Source of the DNA: Arthrobacter tumbae
GTDB taxonomy: Bacteria > Actinomycetota > Actinomycetes > Actinomycetales > Micrococcaceae
Reading direction: 5' to 3'
Assembly (NCBI RefSeq): GCF_016907495.1
Contig: NZ_JAFBCC010000001.1
Coordinates: 1,736,001 to 1,800,000, forward strand
DNA length: 64,000 bases
The translations under genes were made by a program, and so were the position numbers. The notes under the pieces are model-generated. The model did no database searches, had not been told where the DNA came from, and worked only from the letters and a program-made list of their open reading frames with translations. Of this stretch, positions 17,635 through 24,519 are shown piece after piece (the first letter of the stretch is position 1; every line of letters begins with the position of its first letter).

Positions 17635-18064
17635 CTAGGGTCGCACGGACGGTTGCCACCTAAGACTACCTGCGCCTCACTCAGGTGACCGGCCCTGTGC
17701 GGCCGGCCCCCTGAGGGCACAAAAGTGGCGCCGAACCGGGAGCGCCTCTCGGCGGAAGGCCGCTCGAAGCGGCTAAATGTTGAAGCCCGGGGGTTCCACG
17801 GTCCGACACCAGTTTCAGTCTGCTACTGACCCGCGTGCATGTCAACGAGCACCGTCTACTCGGCAGCAGAACGGGTGGCATCGGACTCCGGAGTCCACCA
17901 GGTCTTCGGCTCAACCACGGGGAATCGCCGGCCTGAAACGGAATCCGGAACGATCCGCACAAACCGATCTTTCTTTCCCGCCTGCCACGGAAAGAGGGGA
18001 AGCGAGAACGACTCAAGGACGTCATCACCGGGACAGGGCCGGCGGCCGGGCGTGCAGCGGAGCG
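17635..18064. other. 430-nt gene-free stretch upstream of the DUF47-pit operon
   Basis: I find no supported gene. Open frames on both strands have atypical composition (Arg/Ser/Pro-rich) and no ribosome binding site. It holds short hairpins such as GCCGCT-CGA-AGCGGC (about 17761-17775), and a somewhat AT-richer part at 17950-17990. The DUF47-pit promoter should be at its left end. Confidence 0.5.
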
Positions 18065-18712
18065 CTAGTCCAGCTCGCCGCGTCGCCACGAAGCGGCAGC
18101 GTGCTCCAGGTCCTCAGCGGTCTTGACCAGCTGGTGTGAACTGCGGGTGAGCTTGGTGGCGTGGGCGCCGTTGGAGGTGTCGGCGTCGTCGGCGTGGTTG
18201 GTCTGACCGAGCGCCACCACCCGGCAGAAGGCGGCGAAGCGCTCAAGCGCCACGTCGAACTCGCCGTCAAACGCGCCGGACAGAATGGTGTCCGCCATCT
18301 GCTGGACCTCGTCAGCGCCGGGAGGCTCGGCGACTCCCGCGACAACCTTCGACACCTGGGACACTTCCTTGCCGGCATTGAAAAAGGCGGCAATCTTCTC
18401 GGGGTTCTGCTGGGTAGCGGCACGAAGGGCGTAGAGGCGCCACAGCGCACCGGGAAGCGAGCGCGCAGGGCTCTCGGCCCACAGTTCGGCGATGGCCTCC
18501 AGCCCCTGTTGGTCAGCCAGTTGCACCAGGCGCTGCGTCACCACCGGGTCATCGGTCTCCCGGCCGTGGTGTACCAGTGCGTGCGCGGCGAGGTGGGCGG
18601 CTTCAGAGACCCGCGAGGGGTCAGCGCCGCCGGGGAAAACCTCGAAGTCTACGGGCGCGAACGGCTTGGGTTTGTGATGCCGAGGGCTGTTGTCTACATA
18701 TTCGCCGTCCAT
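18065..18712 (-). CDS. Conserved helical hypothetical protein
   Basis: 215 residues, cytoplasmic, with no signal or membrane helix. After a His/Lys/Pro-rich N-terminus (NSPRHHKPKPFAPVDFEVFPGG) the protein is a series of amphipathic helices, for example SEAAHLAAHALVHHG, LPGALWRLYALRAATQ and VALERFAAFCRVVALGQ. I do not recognise a domain. Codon use and Ala/Glu-rich helices are normal for this genome, so it is probably real. GGAG lies about 12 nt before the ATG. Confidence 0.7.
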   Translation of the reverse strand: MDGEYVDNSPRHHKPKPFAPVDFEVFPGGADPSRVSEAAHLAAHALVHHGRETDDPVVTQRLVQLADQQGLEAIAELWAESPARSLPGALWRLYALRAATQQNPEKIAAFFNAGKEVSQVSKVVAGVAEPPGADEVQQMADTILSGAFDGEFDVALERFAAFCRVVALGQTNHADDADTSNGAHATKLTRSSHQLVKTAEDLEHAAASWRRGELD

Positions 18713-19043
18713 GGATCGAGAATACTCCTGCGCCTATTGAGGGGCTAGGCGCTCACGAAACCCCCGCGGGTTCGCACCCATGGCACAGGTGATCCCTGGG
18801 GTCCTGCGGTGTACCGATGCCTCGGACTTGCCGGCGGGAGCAACCTGGACCGGGGTGGGCGAAATTTCCCTCACCTGCGTCTGGGTTGCTCCAGTGGACG
18901 TCCAGCTTGCTCCAGTGGAGGTCCAGCTTGCTCCCGCCGAGGTCCGGATCACTCAACGCGCGACCTCCGCCGGTCCGGCTTGCCTTATCGCCCGATCGGG
19001 TGCGATAAAGTAGACACGTTGTTCGGGCCTGCCCGGGTGACGT
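18713..19043. other. Gene-free stretch with tandem repeats ahead of tRNA-Lys
   Basis: 331 nt without a supported gene. It contains the 21-bp tandem repeat described separately (18886-18948) and the tRNA-Lys promoter region. There the palindrome TTATCGC...GCGATAA (about 18985-19008) overlaps the likely -10 region GATAAA/TAAAGT; a TTGCCT at 18980 could be the -35 box. Confidence 0.5.
18886..18948. repeat. Three tandem copies of a 21-bp repeat
   Basis: The unit is TTGCTCCAGTGGANGTCCAGC, beginning at 18886, 18907 and 18928. The first two copies are nearly identical and the third diverges in its middle. The period of 21 is two DNA helix turns, and also seven codons, but the open frames across it lack other support. 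Confidence 0.8.
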
Positions 19044-19116
19044 GGGCCTTTAGCTCAGTTGGTAGAGCATCGGACTTTTAATCCGTGGGTCGTGGGTTCG
19101 AGTCCCACAGGGCCCA
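19044..19116 (+). tRNA. tRNA-Lys (anticodon TTT)
   Basis: 73 nt folding as a cloverleaf. Acceptor GGGCCTT pairs with AGGGCCC with one G-U pair; the D-arm is GCTCAGTTGGTAGAGC; the anticodon loop is CTTTTAA; the T-arm is GTGGG-TTCGAGT-CCCAC; the discriminator is A. CCA is not encoded. Confidence 0.98.
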
Positions 19117-19131
19117 CCCGCGAGTACGAGG

Positions 19132-19171
19132 AGCGCGCCCCCGCCGAGGTATCGGTGAGGGCGCGCTTTTT
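19132..19171 (+). terminator. Terminator after tRNA-Lys
   Basis: AGCGCGCCC pairs with GGGCGCGCT, followed by five T. It lies 16 nt after the tRNA, so the tRNA is transcribed alone. Confidence 0.85.
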
Positions 19172-19301
19172 CGTGGGAGTTAGTCCGCTTCCCCAGGTTG
19201 CTTTCCCGCAACAGCCATTGACTCCCGCGCTCCGGAAGCCTGTACTGGAAGGGCAGATCCTTTCCATCAAGCGGCACGGGAAAGTGCCGGGAGGAAATCC
19301 G

Positions 19302-19922
19302 ATGCCCGCACTGTTGGCGTTACCCGTTCAGACGACGCTCGCCGTCGCAGTGATTGGTGCGCTCATCGCGCTGACTGCCTTTGCGGTGTCACGCGGGCTG
19401 GTTACGGACAAGGACCGCGACGGCGTCTTCTGGTACGGCTTCACGGGTGGGTTCGCCTGCCTCGGCGCCATCATGGGAGCAATGGTGCTCATCCCCGAGA
19501 CCGCGGCGGTGACCGGGCTGGCAGGTGTGCTCGGCGTCGGACTGGCCGGAGGCTGGGTCTGGCGCGGCGAGCAGGAGCGGGCGGCGCGCCGTCGTCGTCG
19601 GTCGGTGGAAGAGGCGTGCTCAGCGCTGCGGGCGCGCCATGAATCGGTGCTGCAGCGGTGGGTGAGCTATGAACTGGATCCGGCCGTCGCCATCGACTAC
19701 CCGGACATGACTGACGTGAAGCGTCCGGAGACCGCGCAGTTGGTGCGCGCCATGCGGCAAGCGGCGGTGCTGCGCGAGCAGGAAGACACGGAACAGAAAA
19801 ACACGGACGACGGCGGCGCTGCGCCGGCTTATGCGTCCGCGGTCACCGACCTGGAGGCGGCCTTCGAGAAGGCCGAGCGCGCTGCCGGTGCCCACTCGAC
19901 CCCTCACCGCCGGGACAGTTAG
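19302..19922 (+). CDS. Membrane protein with helical cytoplasmic tail, unknown function
   Basis: 206 residues from the ATG at 19302, with GGGAGGAAA just upstream. The frame stays open through the tRNA, but a longer N-terminus is not credible. Three hydrophobic segments (about 8-30, 44-62 and 68-85) are followed by a basic stretch (ERAARRRRRS) and a coiled, charged tail with DLEAAFEKAERAAG. No domain is recognised. The next gene starts 37 nt downstream on the same strand. Confidence 0.7.
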   Translation: MPALLALPVQTTLAVAVIGALIALTAFAVSRGLVTDKDRDGVFWYGFTGGFACLGAIMGAMVLIPETAAVTGLAGVLGVGLAGGWVWRGEQERAARRRRRSVEEACSALRARHESVLQRWVSYELDPAVAIDYPDMTDVKRPETAQLVRAMRQAAVLREQEDTEQKNTDDGGAAPAYASAVTDLEAAFEKAERAAGAHSTPHRRDS

Positions 19923-19959
19923 GCTGGACCGGTCACTGGGGGATCGGAGGGGGAAGTAA

Positions 19960-21228
19960 ATGTATTCAGCACGTGTACCTCGCCGTAGGGCGGCAGCCAT
20001 TCTGGTCACGCTCGCCGTCGCCGCTGCTGGCGTGGCGGTGCCGTCAACGGCGACAGCTGCCCACAAACCGAACGTTGCGCAGCAGGGCCAGGGCAAGCAG
20101 GAATTGCGCTTCGCCACCTACAACGCAAGCCTGAACCGGTCCGCCGAGGGTGCGCTCGTCGAAGACCTGAGCACCGGCCATGATGAGCAGGCCGGGCGGA
20201 TCGCCGAGGTGATCCAGATCAACAACCCTGACGTGGTGCTGCTCAACGAATTCGATTACGACCCCGGCCACGAGGCCGCCGAACTCTTCCGGACCAACTA
20301 CCTTGAGGTGGGCCAGAACGGTAAGGCTCCGGTCCGCTACCCGTACGTCTACACGGCCCCGTCCAACACCGGTGTTCCCAGCGGGATGGACCTGAACAAT
20401 GACGGCACCGTGGGCGGTCCGGACGATGCGCTGGGATTCGGCCAGTTCGAGGGCCAGTACGGAATGGTTCTCTACTCCAGGTACCCCATCGATACCGGGA
20501 ATGTCCGCACCTTCCAGAACTTCCTCTGGGCTGACATGCCGGGTGCGCTCCTGCCCGATGACCCTGCTACAGACCGCGCCGCTGACTGGTTCACCGAGGA
20601 GGAACTGGCCGCTGTCCGCCTGTCCAGCAAATCGCACTGGAACGTACCGGTGACCGTCGGTAGTTCTACGGTGCATGTTCTCGCCAGCCACCCCACGCCG
20701 CCGGTCTTCGACGCTGAGGAAGACCGCAACGGCAGGCGGAACAGCGATGAGATCCGCTTCTGGGCGGACTACATCCATGGCGGCGGGAAGGCGCGCTACA
20801 TCTATGACGACGACGGCGACCGCGGTGGACTCGATCGGCGCGCCGACTTTGTTGTGCTGGGAGACCTCAACAGTGATCCGGCTGACGGCGATTCCCGCCC
20901 GGGCTCGATCAGCCAGCTGCTCGGGCTGAAGCAACTCCAGGACCCCCAGCCCGCGGCGGAAGGCGCTGCTGAAGCCTCAGTCCTGCAGGGCCGGGTGAAT
21001 TCGGAGCACCGCGGCGACCCCGCCCTGGATACCGCCGACTTCGAGGACGCTGATGCCGGAAACATCCGGGTGGACTACGTGCTGCCGTCCAAGTCCCTCA
21101 AGGTGCGCGGCGCCGGCATCTTCTGGCCGCGGGCAGGGACGCCCGGTTCAGAGCTCACGGGCATTTTCCCCTTCCCCACGAGCGACCACCGGCTGGTGTA
21201 CGTCGATGTCGACGTCAAGAAGCGCTGA
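19960..21228 (+). CDS. Secreted endonuclease/exonuclease/phosphatase-fold protein
   Basis: 422 residues. A Sec signal peptide (about 1-32, with basic RRRAAAILVTLAVAAAGVAV and an ATAAH-type cleavage site) precedes an EEP hydrolase domain. Visible motifs are RFATYNASLN (about 49), LLNEFDYD with the metal-binding Glu (about 93), GMVLYSRYPI, SHPTPPVFD with an active-site His, LGDLNSDP (about 305), VDYVLPS and the terminal SDHRLVYVDVDV with the catalytic Asp-His. The family covers secreted nucleases and phosphoesterases, and a role in phosphate scavenging is possible but not shown. GGAGGGG precedes the ATG. Confidence 0.88.
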   Translation: MYSARVPRRRAAAILVTLAVAAAGVAVPSTATAAHKPNVAQQGQGKQELRFATYNASLNRSAEGALVEDLSTGHDEQAGRIAEVIQINNPDVVLLNEFDYDPGHEAAELFRTNYLEVGQNGKAPVRYPYVYTAPSNTGVPSGMDLNNDGTVGGPDDALGFGQFEGQYGMVLYSRYPIDTGNVRTFQNFLWADMPGALLPDDPATDRAADWFTEEELAAVRLSSKSHWNVPVTVGSSTVHVLASHPTPPVFDAEEDRNGRRNSDEIRFWADYIHGGGKARYIYDDDGDRGGLDRRADFVVLGDLNSDPADGDSRPGSISQLLGLKQLQDPQPAAEGAAEASVLQGRVNSEHRGDPALDTADFEDADAGNIRVDYVLPSKSLKVRGAGIFWPRAGTPGSELTGIFPFPTSDHRLVYVDVDVKKR

Positions 21229-21273
21229 CCCGATCGTTTCAGCCGAAGTTGTCGGAAACTGCGGAAAACCCAG

Positions 21274-21759
21274 TCATTCCCGCTGATTGGATGTGTGCCG
21301 GCGCCGCCGGTCCCAGAAGACCGCGCTGAGCGCGCCTGCCGTGGCGAGCAGGATGCTGCCGCTGACAACGATCCCGCCAGCCGACTGGCTGATGATGAAG
21401 ATCCACTGCGGGAATGGCCCGTTGATCGCTGTTTGGTCGACCTGGAGGGGTGCAAACACCGCCCACAACCCCAGCGCAAGCACTGCTGCCCCGAGCAGCC
21501 AGAGCACCAGCACGAATGGGTTGATCCACTTATCCGCCGGCCCGGTATCCGGCCGGACCGCTCCTGTCGGCATGACCTCAACGACATTCGCAGGCTCGTC
21601 GGGCGAGGACGGTGCGGGCGCCTCCTCGGCTACTGCCGGGCGCTGCGGCGCTTCCTTCGGTGAGGACCAGCGGCCGCCCTGGGAGGCTGACGATGCGCCG
21701 CCGCCCCGCTGATAGATGGAACTGTACCGATTGTCGATGTTCGGCGTGTTCTCGCCCAT
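21274..21759 (-). CDS. Two-helix membrane protein of unknown function
   Basis: 161 residues. I chose the ATG at 21759 because GGAGG lies 6 nt upstream; the frame is open 33 codons further. The first 80 residues are disordered and rich in Ser, Pro, Ala and Glu. Two helices follow (about 83-105 and 122-145) with a basic end (RRRRHTSNQRE). A likely membrane anchor with an unknown partner. It is convergent with the secreted EEP protein, 45 nt away. Confidence 0.7.
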   Translation of the reverse strand: MGENTPNIDNRYSSIYQRGGGASSASQGGRWSSPKEAPQRPAVAEEAPAPSSPDEPANVVEVMPTGAVRPDTGPADKWINPFVLVLWLLGAAVLALGLWAVFAPLQVDQTAINGPFPQWIFIISQSAGGIVVSGSILLATAGALSAVFWDRRRRHTSNQRE

Positions 21760-22166
21760 TGTGCCTCCCTGGCCCTCTGTTGGAAATCTACTAGTTCTGC
21801 TGCGCCGGGGTAAGTGGCCGCTGCCCGCTGGACCAAAAAGTGCCGGTCCTCTGGCCAAGGCTCCGGATGCTCGTGTAGGTTGAAACGCATGGGAACAATA
21901 ATTTTCGAGTAATTGTGCCGGCCGGGTGCTTGGCGCACCCGTCCAAACAACAACAGAACCATTCGAAAAAAGACCGTGTTGAGGCCTTCGCCTCCATGTT
22001 TGTTTCCACTTCTCCTGTGTGACATACGGTTCGGGGTTTGCCCGGACCGGTCGGTCAGTGCATCAGGATCCCCTACGGAATCGGCAGAGCAGCAGCGGCC
22101 GGCAAGCGCCGTCGTCGTTGCCTGTAGGTGAGTGGCCCAGCCGGTCGAAGCCATTGAAGGAGAGCC
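21760..22166. other. 407-nt intergenic region with two hairpins
   Basis: No supported gene. The stretch 21880-22020 is AT-richer than its surroundings. Two hairpins are visible, CGGGTGC-TTGGC-GCACCCG at 21923-21941 and GAGGC-CTTC-GCCTC at 21981-21994. On the minus strand the second is followed by TCTTTTTTCG after 7 nt, which resembles a terminator for a short minus-strand RNA. Promoters for the two divergent genes should be here. Confidence 0.45.
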
Positions 22167-22379
22167 ATGACCCAGCAAGAAGACCAACAGCCGCTCAACG
22201 TACACCTCACCGAAGACGCTGCAAAGAAACTGGTGGACGATCCTCGTGCGCGCGATGCGCTGGCCCGGAAGAACCCTGCCTTTGGGGAGCTGGACAGCGC
22301 ACACAGCACGGGGCGCAGGAACAAATCCGTTCATGCCAGCAACCGGCAGGGAAAGCGGGAGAAGAAGGTGCGCTGGTAG
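22167..22379 (+). CDS. Small hydrophilic protein of unknown function
   Basis: 70 residues, with an ideal AAGGAG site 5-6 nt before the ATG. It is highly charged, with a basic end (GRRNKSVHASNRQGKREKKVRW), and has no membrane helix or Cys. The strong translation signal and a structured element just downstream suggest an expressed, independent gene. I recognise no family. Confidence 0.65.
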   Translation: MTQQEDQQPLNVHLTEDAAKKLVDDPRARDALARKNPAFGELDSAHSTGRRNKSVHASNRQGKREKKVRW

Positions 22380-22424
22380 GGCGGCAGCCTTAGCTGATGC
22401 GTCCCAGGGGAGGTTAAAGTGAAA

Positions 22425-22471
22425 CTGGCTCCGCGTTCTGCGTATGGGGGAATCGCAGAATGGGGAGCCAG
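22425..22471. promoter_or_regulatory. Two-tier stem-loop between the small gene and the HTH gene
   Basis: The outer stem CTGGCTCC / GGAGCCAG (22425-22432, 22464-22471) and the inner stem TTCTGCG / CGCAGAA (22436-22442, 22454-22460) enclose the loop TATGGGGGAAT. No T run follows. A TATACT (22481-22486), a possible -10 box for the HTH gene, starts 9 nt later. It could be a terminator for the gene upstream, an operator or a leader structure. Confidence 0.5.
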
Positions 22472-22533
22472 CTCTCCAACTATACTTCACAGTAGGGGTA
22501 AAAAGTCCAGTCGAATCCGCCTGAAGGGTGATG

Positions 22534-23268
22534 ATGACAGTCACAGCTAAAGCATTCCAGCTGTGGCGTACCCAGATAGCTCCGGAAGCGACCGTTTCCG
22601 ATCTCTGCCGGAAAGCGGACATCAAACGGTCCACCCTCGCGCAGCAGCTGGTTCGCGGCAAAGTTTCAATCGAGACGGTCATCAGTATCGCCCGCGCCTA
22701 TGGGGTTCCGCCGGTTCAGGCACTGAGCGGGTTCGACGGTTACCGGGATCTCGCGGAAGGGCTCCTGCCCCCGACTTCCGGGGAATATCTCAGCCAGGTT
22801 TCCTCGATGGACCTGCTGCGGTTGATCCTCGGGCGCAGTGAGGAAACCGATTGGGTGGGCGGTCCGCTGAGTTTCCAGCTCGCACCCCTGCCTCACCGCT
22901 ATTCCGTGCGCTCGTGGTTCGATTCGGTCGACGACGGTGAACTCCGCCAGGCGCTGACGGCGCGCACCGGGATTGCTCCGCAGAACCTTTCGGCGCAACT
23001 CAGTGCCGGTCGGTTGAGCACCCAGTTGTGCGTCGAAGTTGCCAGGGTGTCCGGGGTTTCGCTCGCGAACGGCCTGGTTGTCACCGGGCTGCTCACCCCG
23101 CAGGAAGGCGGCTGGGCAGGCGACGGCCGTGAGCAGGTGCTGAGCTCCCTGCCGGATTCAAGACTCATCCTGATAGCGCGGGACCGTCTTGACGGGCTGG
23201 GCAAGCGGCTCCGCAAACAGGAGCAGGACAACACTCGTGACCAGACCTTATGGGAGAACCTCGGATGA
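22534..23268 (+). CDS. Helix-turn-helix (XRE-like) regulatory protein
   Basis: 244 residues. Three start codons lie in a row (GTG, ATG, ATG from 22528); I chose the third because GAAGGG then sits 5 nt upstream. The N-terminus has a lambda-repressor-like HTH: TVSDLCRKADIKRSTLAQQLVRGKVSIETVISIARAYG with residues about 18-55. A second, weaker copy appears at about 130-175 (LRQALTARTGIAPQNLSAQLSAGRLSTQLCVEVARVSG), so the protein seems to hold two related helical domains. The stop overlaps the start of a multi-pass membrane gene as ATGA, so the pair is probably made together. Targets are unknown. Confidence 0.7.
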   Translation: MTVTAKAFQLWRTQIAPEATVSDLCRKADIKRSTLAQQLVRGKVSIETVISIARAYGVPPVQALSGFDGYRDLAEGLLPPTSGEYLSQVSSMDLLRLILGRSEETDWVGGPLSFQLAPLPHRYSVRSWFDSVDDGELRQALTARTGIAPQNLSAQLSAGRLSTQLCVEVARVSGVSLANGLVVTGLLTPQEGGWAGDGREQVLSSLPDSRLILIARDRLDGLGKRLRKQEQDNTRDQTLWENLG

Positions 23269-24005
23269 GCGTCGGAACATTTATCCAGTGGCTGGCGCTG
23301 GCGCTGTGCGTGATCTTCGCGGCTACACGCCTCCCTGACGCCATACGGGGCAAAGGACGGAGCGTCTTCGCCGTGCTGGTGCTGCTGTGCGTGGCCGTGG
23401 GCCTGAGCCTGTCGCCAATTTACCTCTTTGTGGACGGCTTGCTCGGCGGCGCCAATCTTGCCAATCTCCTCATCCGGTTCAGCCTGTACGCCATCATGCT
23501 GCTCCTGGGGCTGCGTGGCGCGGCTGCGTTCAGCTCTGAACGGGCGCTGAGGCTCATCAGCGGGCCACTGGGTACTGCTGTACTGGGCCTAACGGTTTTG
23601 GCTACGGTGATTTTGTTCGGATTGAGTGATCTTCCAGAATCCTCAACGGGGCTGCGGGAATACGCGGACCAACCCACCGTGCACTGGTACTCGCATCTGG
23701 GGAGAATTTACCCGGCGTTTGTCGGCGCCTGCCTGCTTGGCCCGGCGATCGCAAGCGCGCGGGACACGTCGGCACGTGCTTTCCACCGTGTTGCCGCGGC
23801 GTTCATGGCATGCGGATTCGCGATGGTGCTGGCCCATACCGTCCTCAAGTTCACCGGGGTCAGGACCGGGGCGGCGGACCTCATTCTGCCGTTCGGTGCA
23901 ATTGTCCTCGTCACTACCGGCCTCACCATGATCTGGCTGTCCCGCAGGCGTGCCGTCCGCGACCGGTCCGCCAACTTCCTGGCAAAGGAACACCGGCGTA
24001 ACTGA
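23265..24005 (+). CDS. Seven-helix membrane protein coupled to the HTH gene
   Basis: 246 residues with about seven transmembrane helices and short loops. The start ATG overlaps the stop of the HTH gene by 4 nt, and the C-terminus is basic (SRRRAVRDRSANFLAKEHRRN). WYSHLGRIYPAFVGACLLGP (about 140-160) and MACGFAMVLAHTVLKF are distinctive. I recall actinobacterial families of multi-pass proteins (MAB_1171c-like) paired with HTH or ImmA/IrrE regulators, which this resembles in layout, but I cannot confirm the family. A membrane sensor or transporter working with the cytoplasmic HTH partner is an inference. Confidence 0.65.
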   Translation: MSVGTFIQWLALALCVIFAATRLPDAIRGKGRSVFAVLVLLCVAVGLSLSPIYLFVDGLLGGANLANLLIRFSLYAIMLLLGLRGAAAFSSERALRLISGPLGTAVLGLTVLATVILFGLSDLPESSTGLREYADQPTVHWYSHLGRIYPAFVGACLLGPAIASARDTSARAFHRVAAAFMACGFAMVLAHTVLKFTGVRTGAADLILPFGAIVLVTTGLTMIWLSRRRAVRDRSANFLAKEHRRN

Positions 24006-24135
24006 TCGACCTTTAGTCTCTTCGCCGGATTATTTCGACCAATATCGCTCACACTGTTCACGTTTTCATCATGGTGTGTCAAAATTATGATTATGTAACT
24101 CCCGGTGTCCGTGGGGGGTCAACGGGTTACACAGC

Positions 24136-24173
24136 AATAGGTGCGTCCATTAGAACGGGTGGACGCACCTATT
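24136..24173 (+). terminator. Terminator after the HTH-membrane pair
   Basis: A perfect 14-bp stem, AATAGGTGCGTCCA / TGGACGCACCTATT, with a 10-nt loop, is followed by TCATTTT. It lies 130 nt after the stop. Confidence 0.85.
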
Positions 24174-24177
24174 TCAT

Positions 24178-24205
24178 TTTCAGGCGGGGTCATCCCCGCC
24201 TGAAA
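24178..24205. terminator. Second hairpin, 3' of ptsH
   Basis: TTTCAGGCGGGG / CCCCGCCTGAAA, a 12-bp stem with loop TCAT, is 8 nt past the ptsH stop on the minus strand. It may end the fru-pts operon, though no T run follows on that strand. Confidence 0.7.
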
Positions 24206-24213
24206 GCCCGCTG

Positions 24214-24489
24214 TCAGGCGTCGTGATCGGTTTCGAGGATACGGACCAGCGAGTCGAGTGCGTCCCCCGCGCCGTCGTCCTCGGAGCGGAGCACCACAAC
24301 GTTGCCGTGCTCGGCGCCCAGGCTCATCAGCGACAGGATGCTTGATGCGTCCAGGGCTTCGTCCGCCGGGCTCCCCTCCAGGGCAATAGTGATTTCAGCC
24401 GGGAGTTCTCCCGCCGCTTCGGCGAAGATGGCGGCTGGCCGGGCGTGGAGCCCCACCCGGCTGGCTACGGTTGCTTTGCGTTCGATCAT
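24214..24489 (-). CDS. ptsH: PTS phosphocarrier protein HPr
   Basis: 91 residues. His15 in GLHARPAA is the phosphorylated residue and the SSILSLMSLG region matches the HPr second signature. It takes phosphate from Enzyme I and passes it to sugar EIIA domains, here FruA and possibly DhaM. It is the last gene of the operon fruR-fruK-fruA-ptsI-ptsH, 30 nt after ptsI. Confidence 0.96.
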   Translation of the reverse strand: MIERKATVASRVGLHARPAAIFAEAAGELPAEITIALEGSPADEALDASSILSLMSLGAEHGNVVVLRSEDDGAGDALDSLVRILETDHDA

Positions 24490-24519
24490 GATCTTCCTTC
24501 CGGTTGCTTTTGTGCGAGC

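Noticed and set aside
17780..17815. Possible tRNA or tmRNA 3' end (GGTTCCACGGTCCGACACCA)
   Set aside because: No partner acceptor strand or anticodon arm could be folded upstream.
17777..18139. Open frames in the gap before the DUF47 gene, both strands
   Set aside because: Composition is atypical (Arg/Ser/Pro-rich), starts lack ribosome binding sites, and no motif was seen.
18780..19013. Small frame across the 21-bp repeats encoding a seven-residue repeat (APVDVQL)
   Set aside because: No ribosome binding site, no terminator, and it runs into the tRNA promoter; the repeat is better treated as DNA structure for now.
19059..19301. N-terminal extension of the gene at 19302
   Set aside because: It reads through tRNA-Lys and its terminator, while the ATG at 19302 has a strong ribosome binding site.
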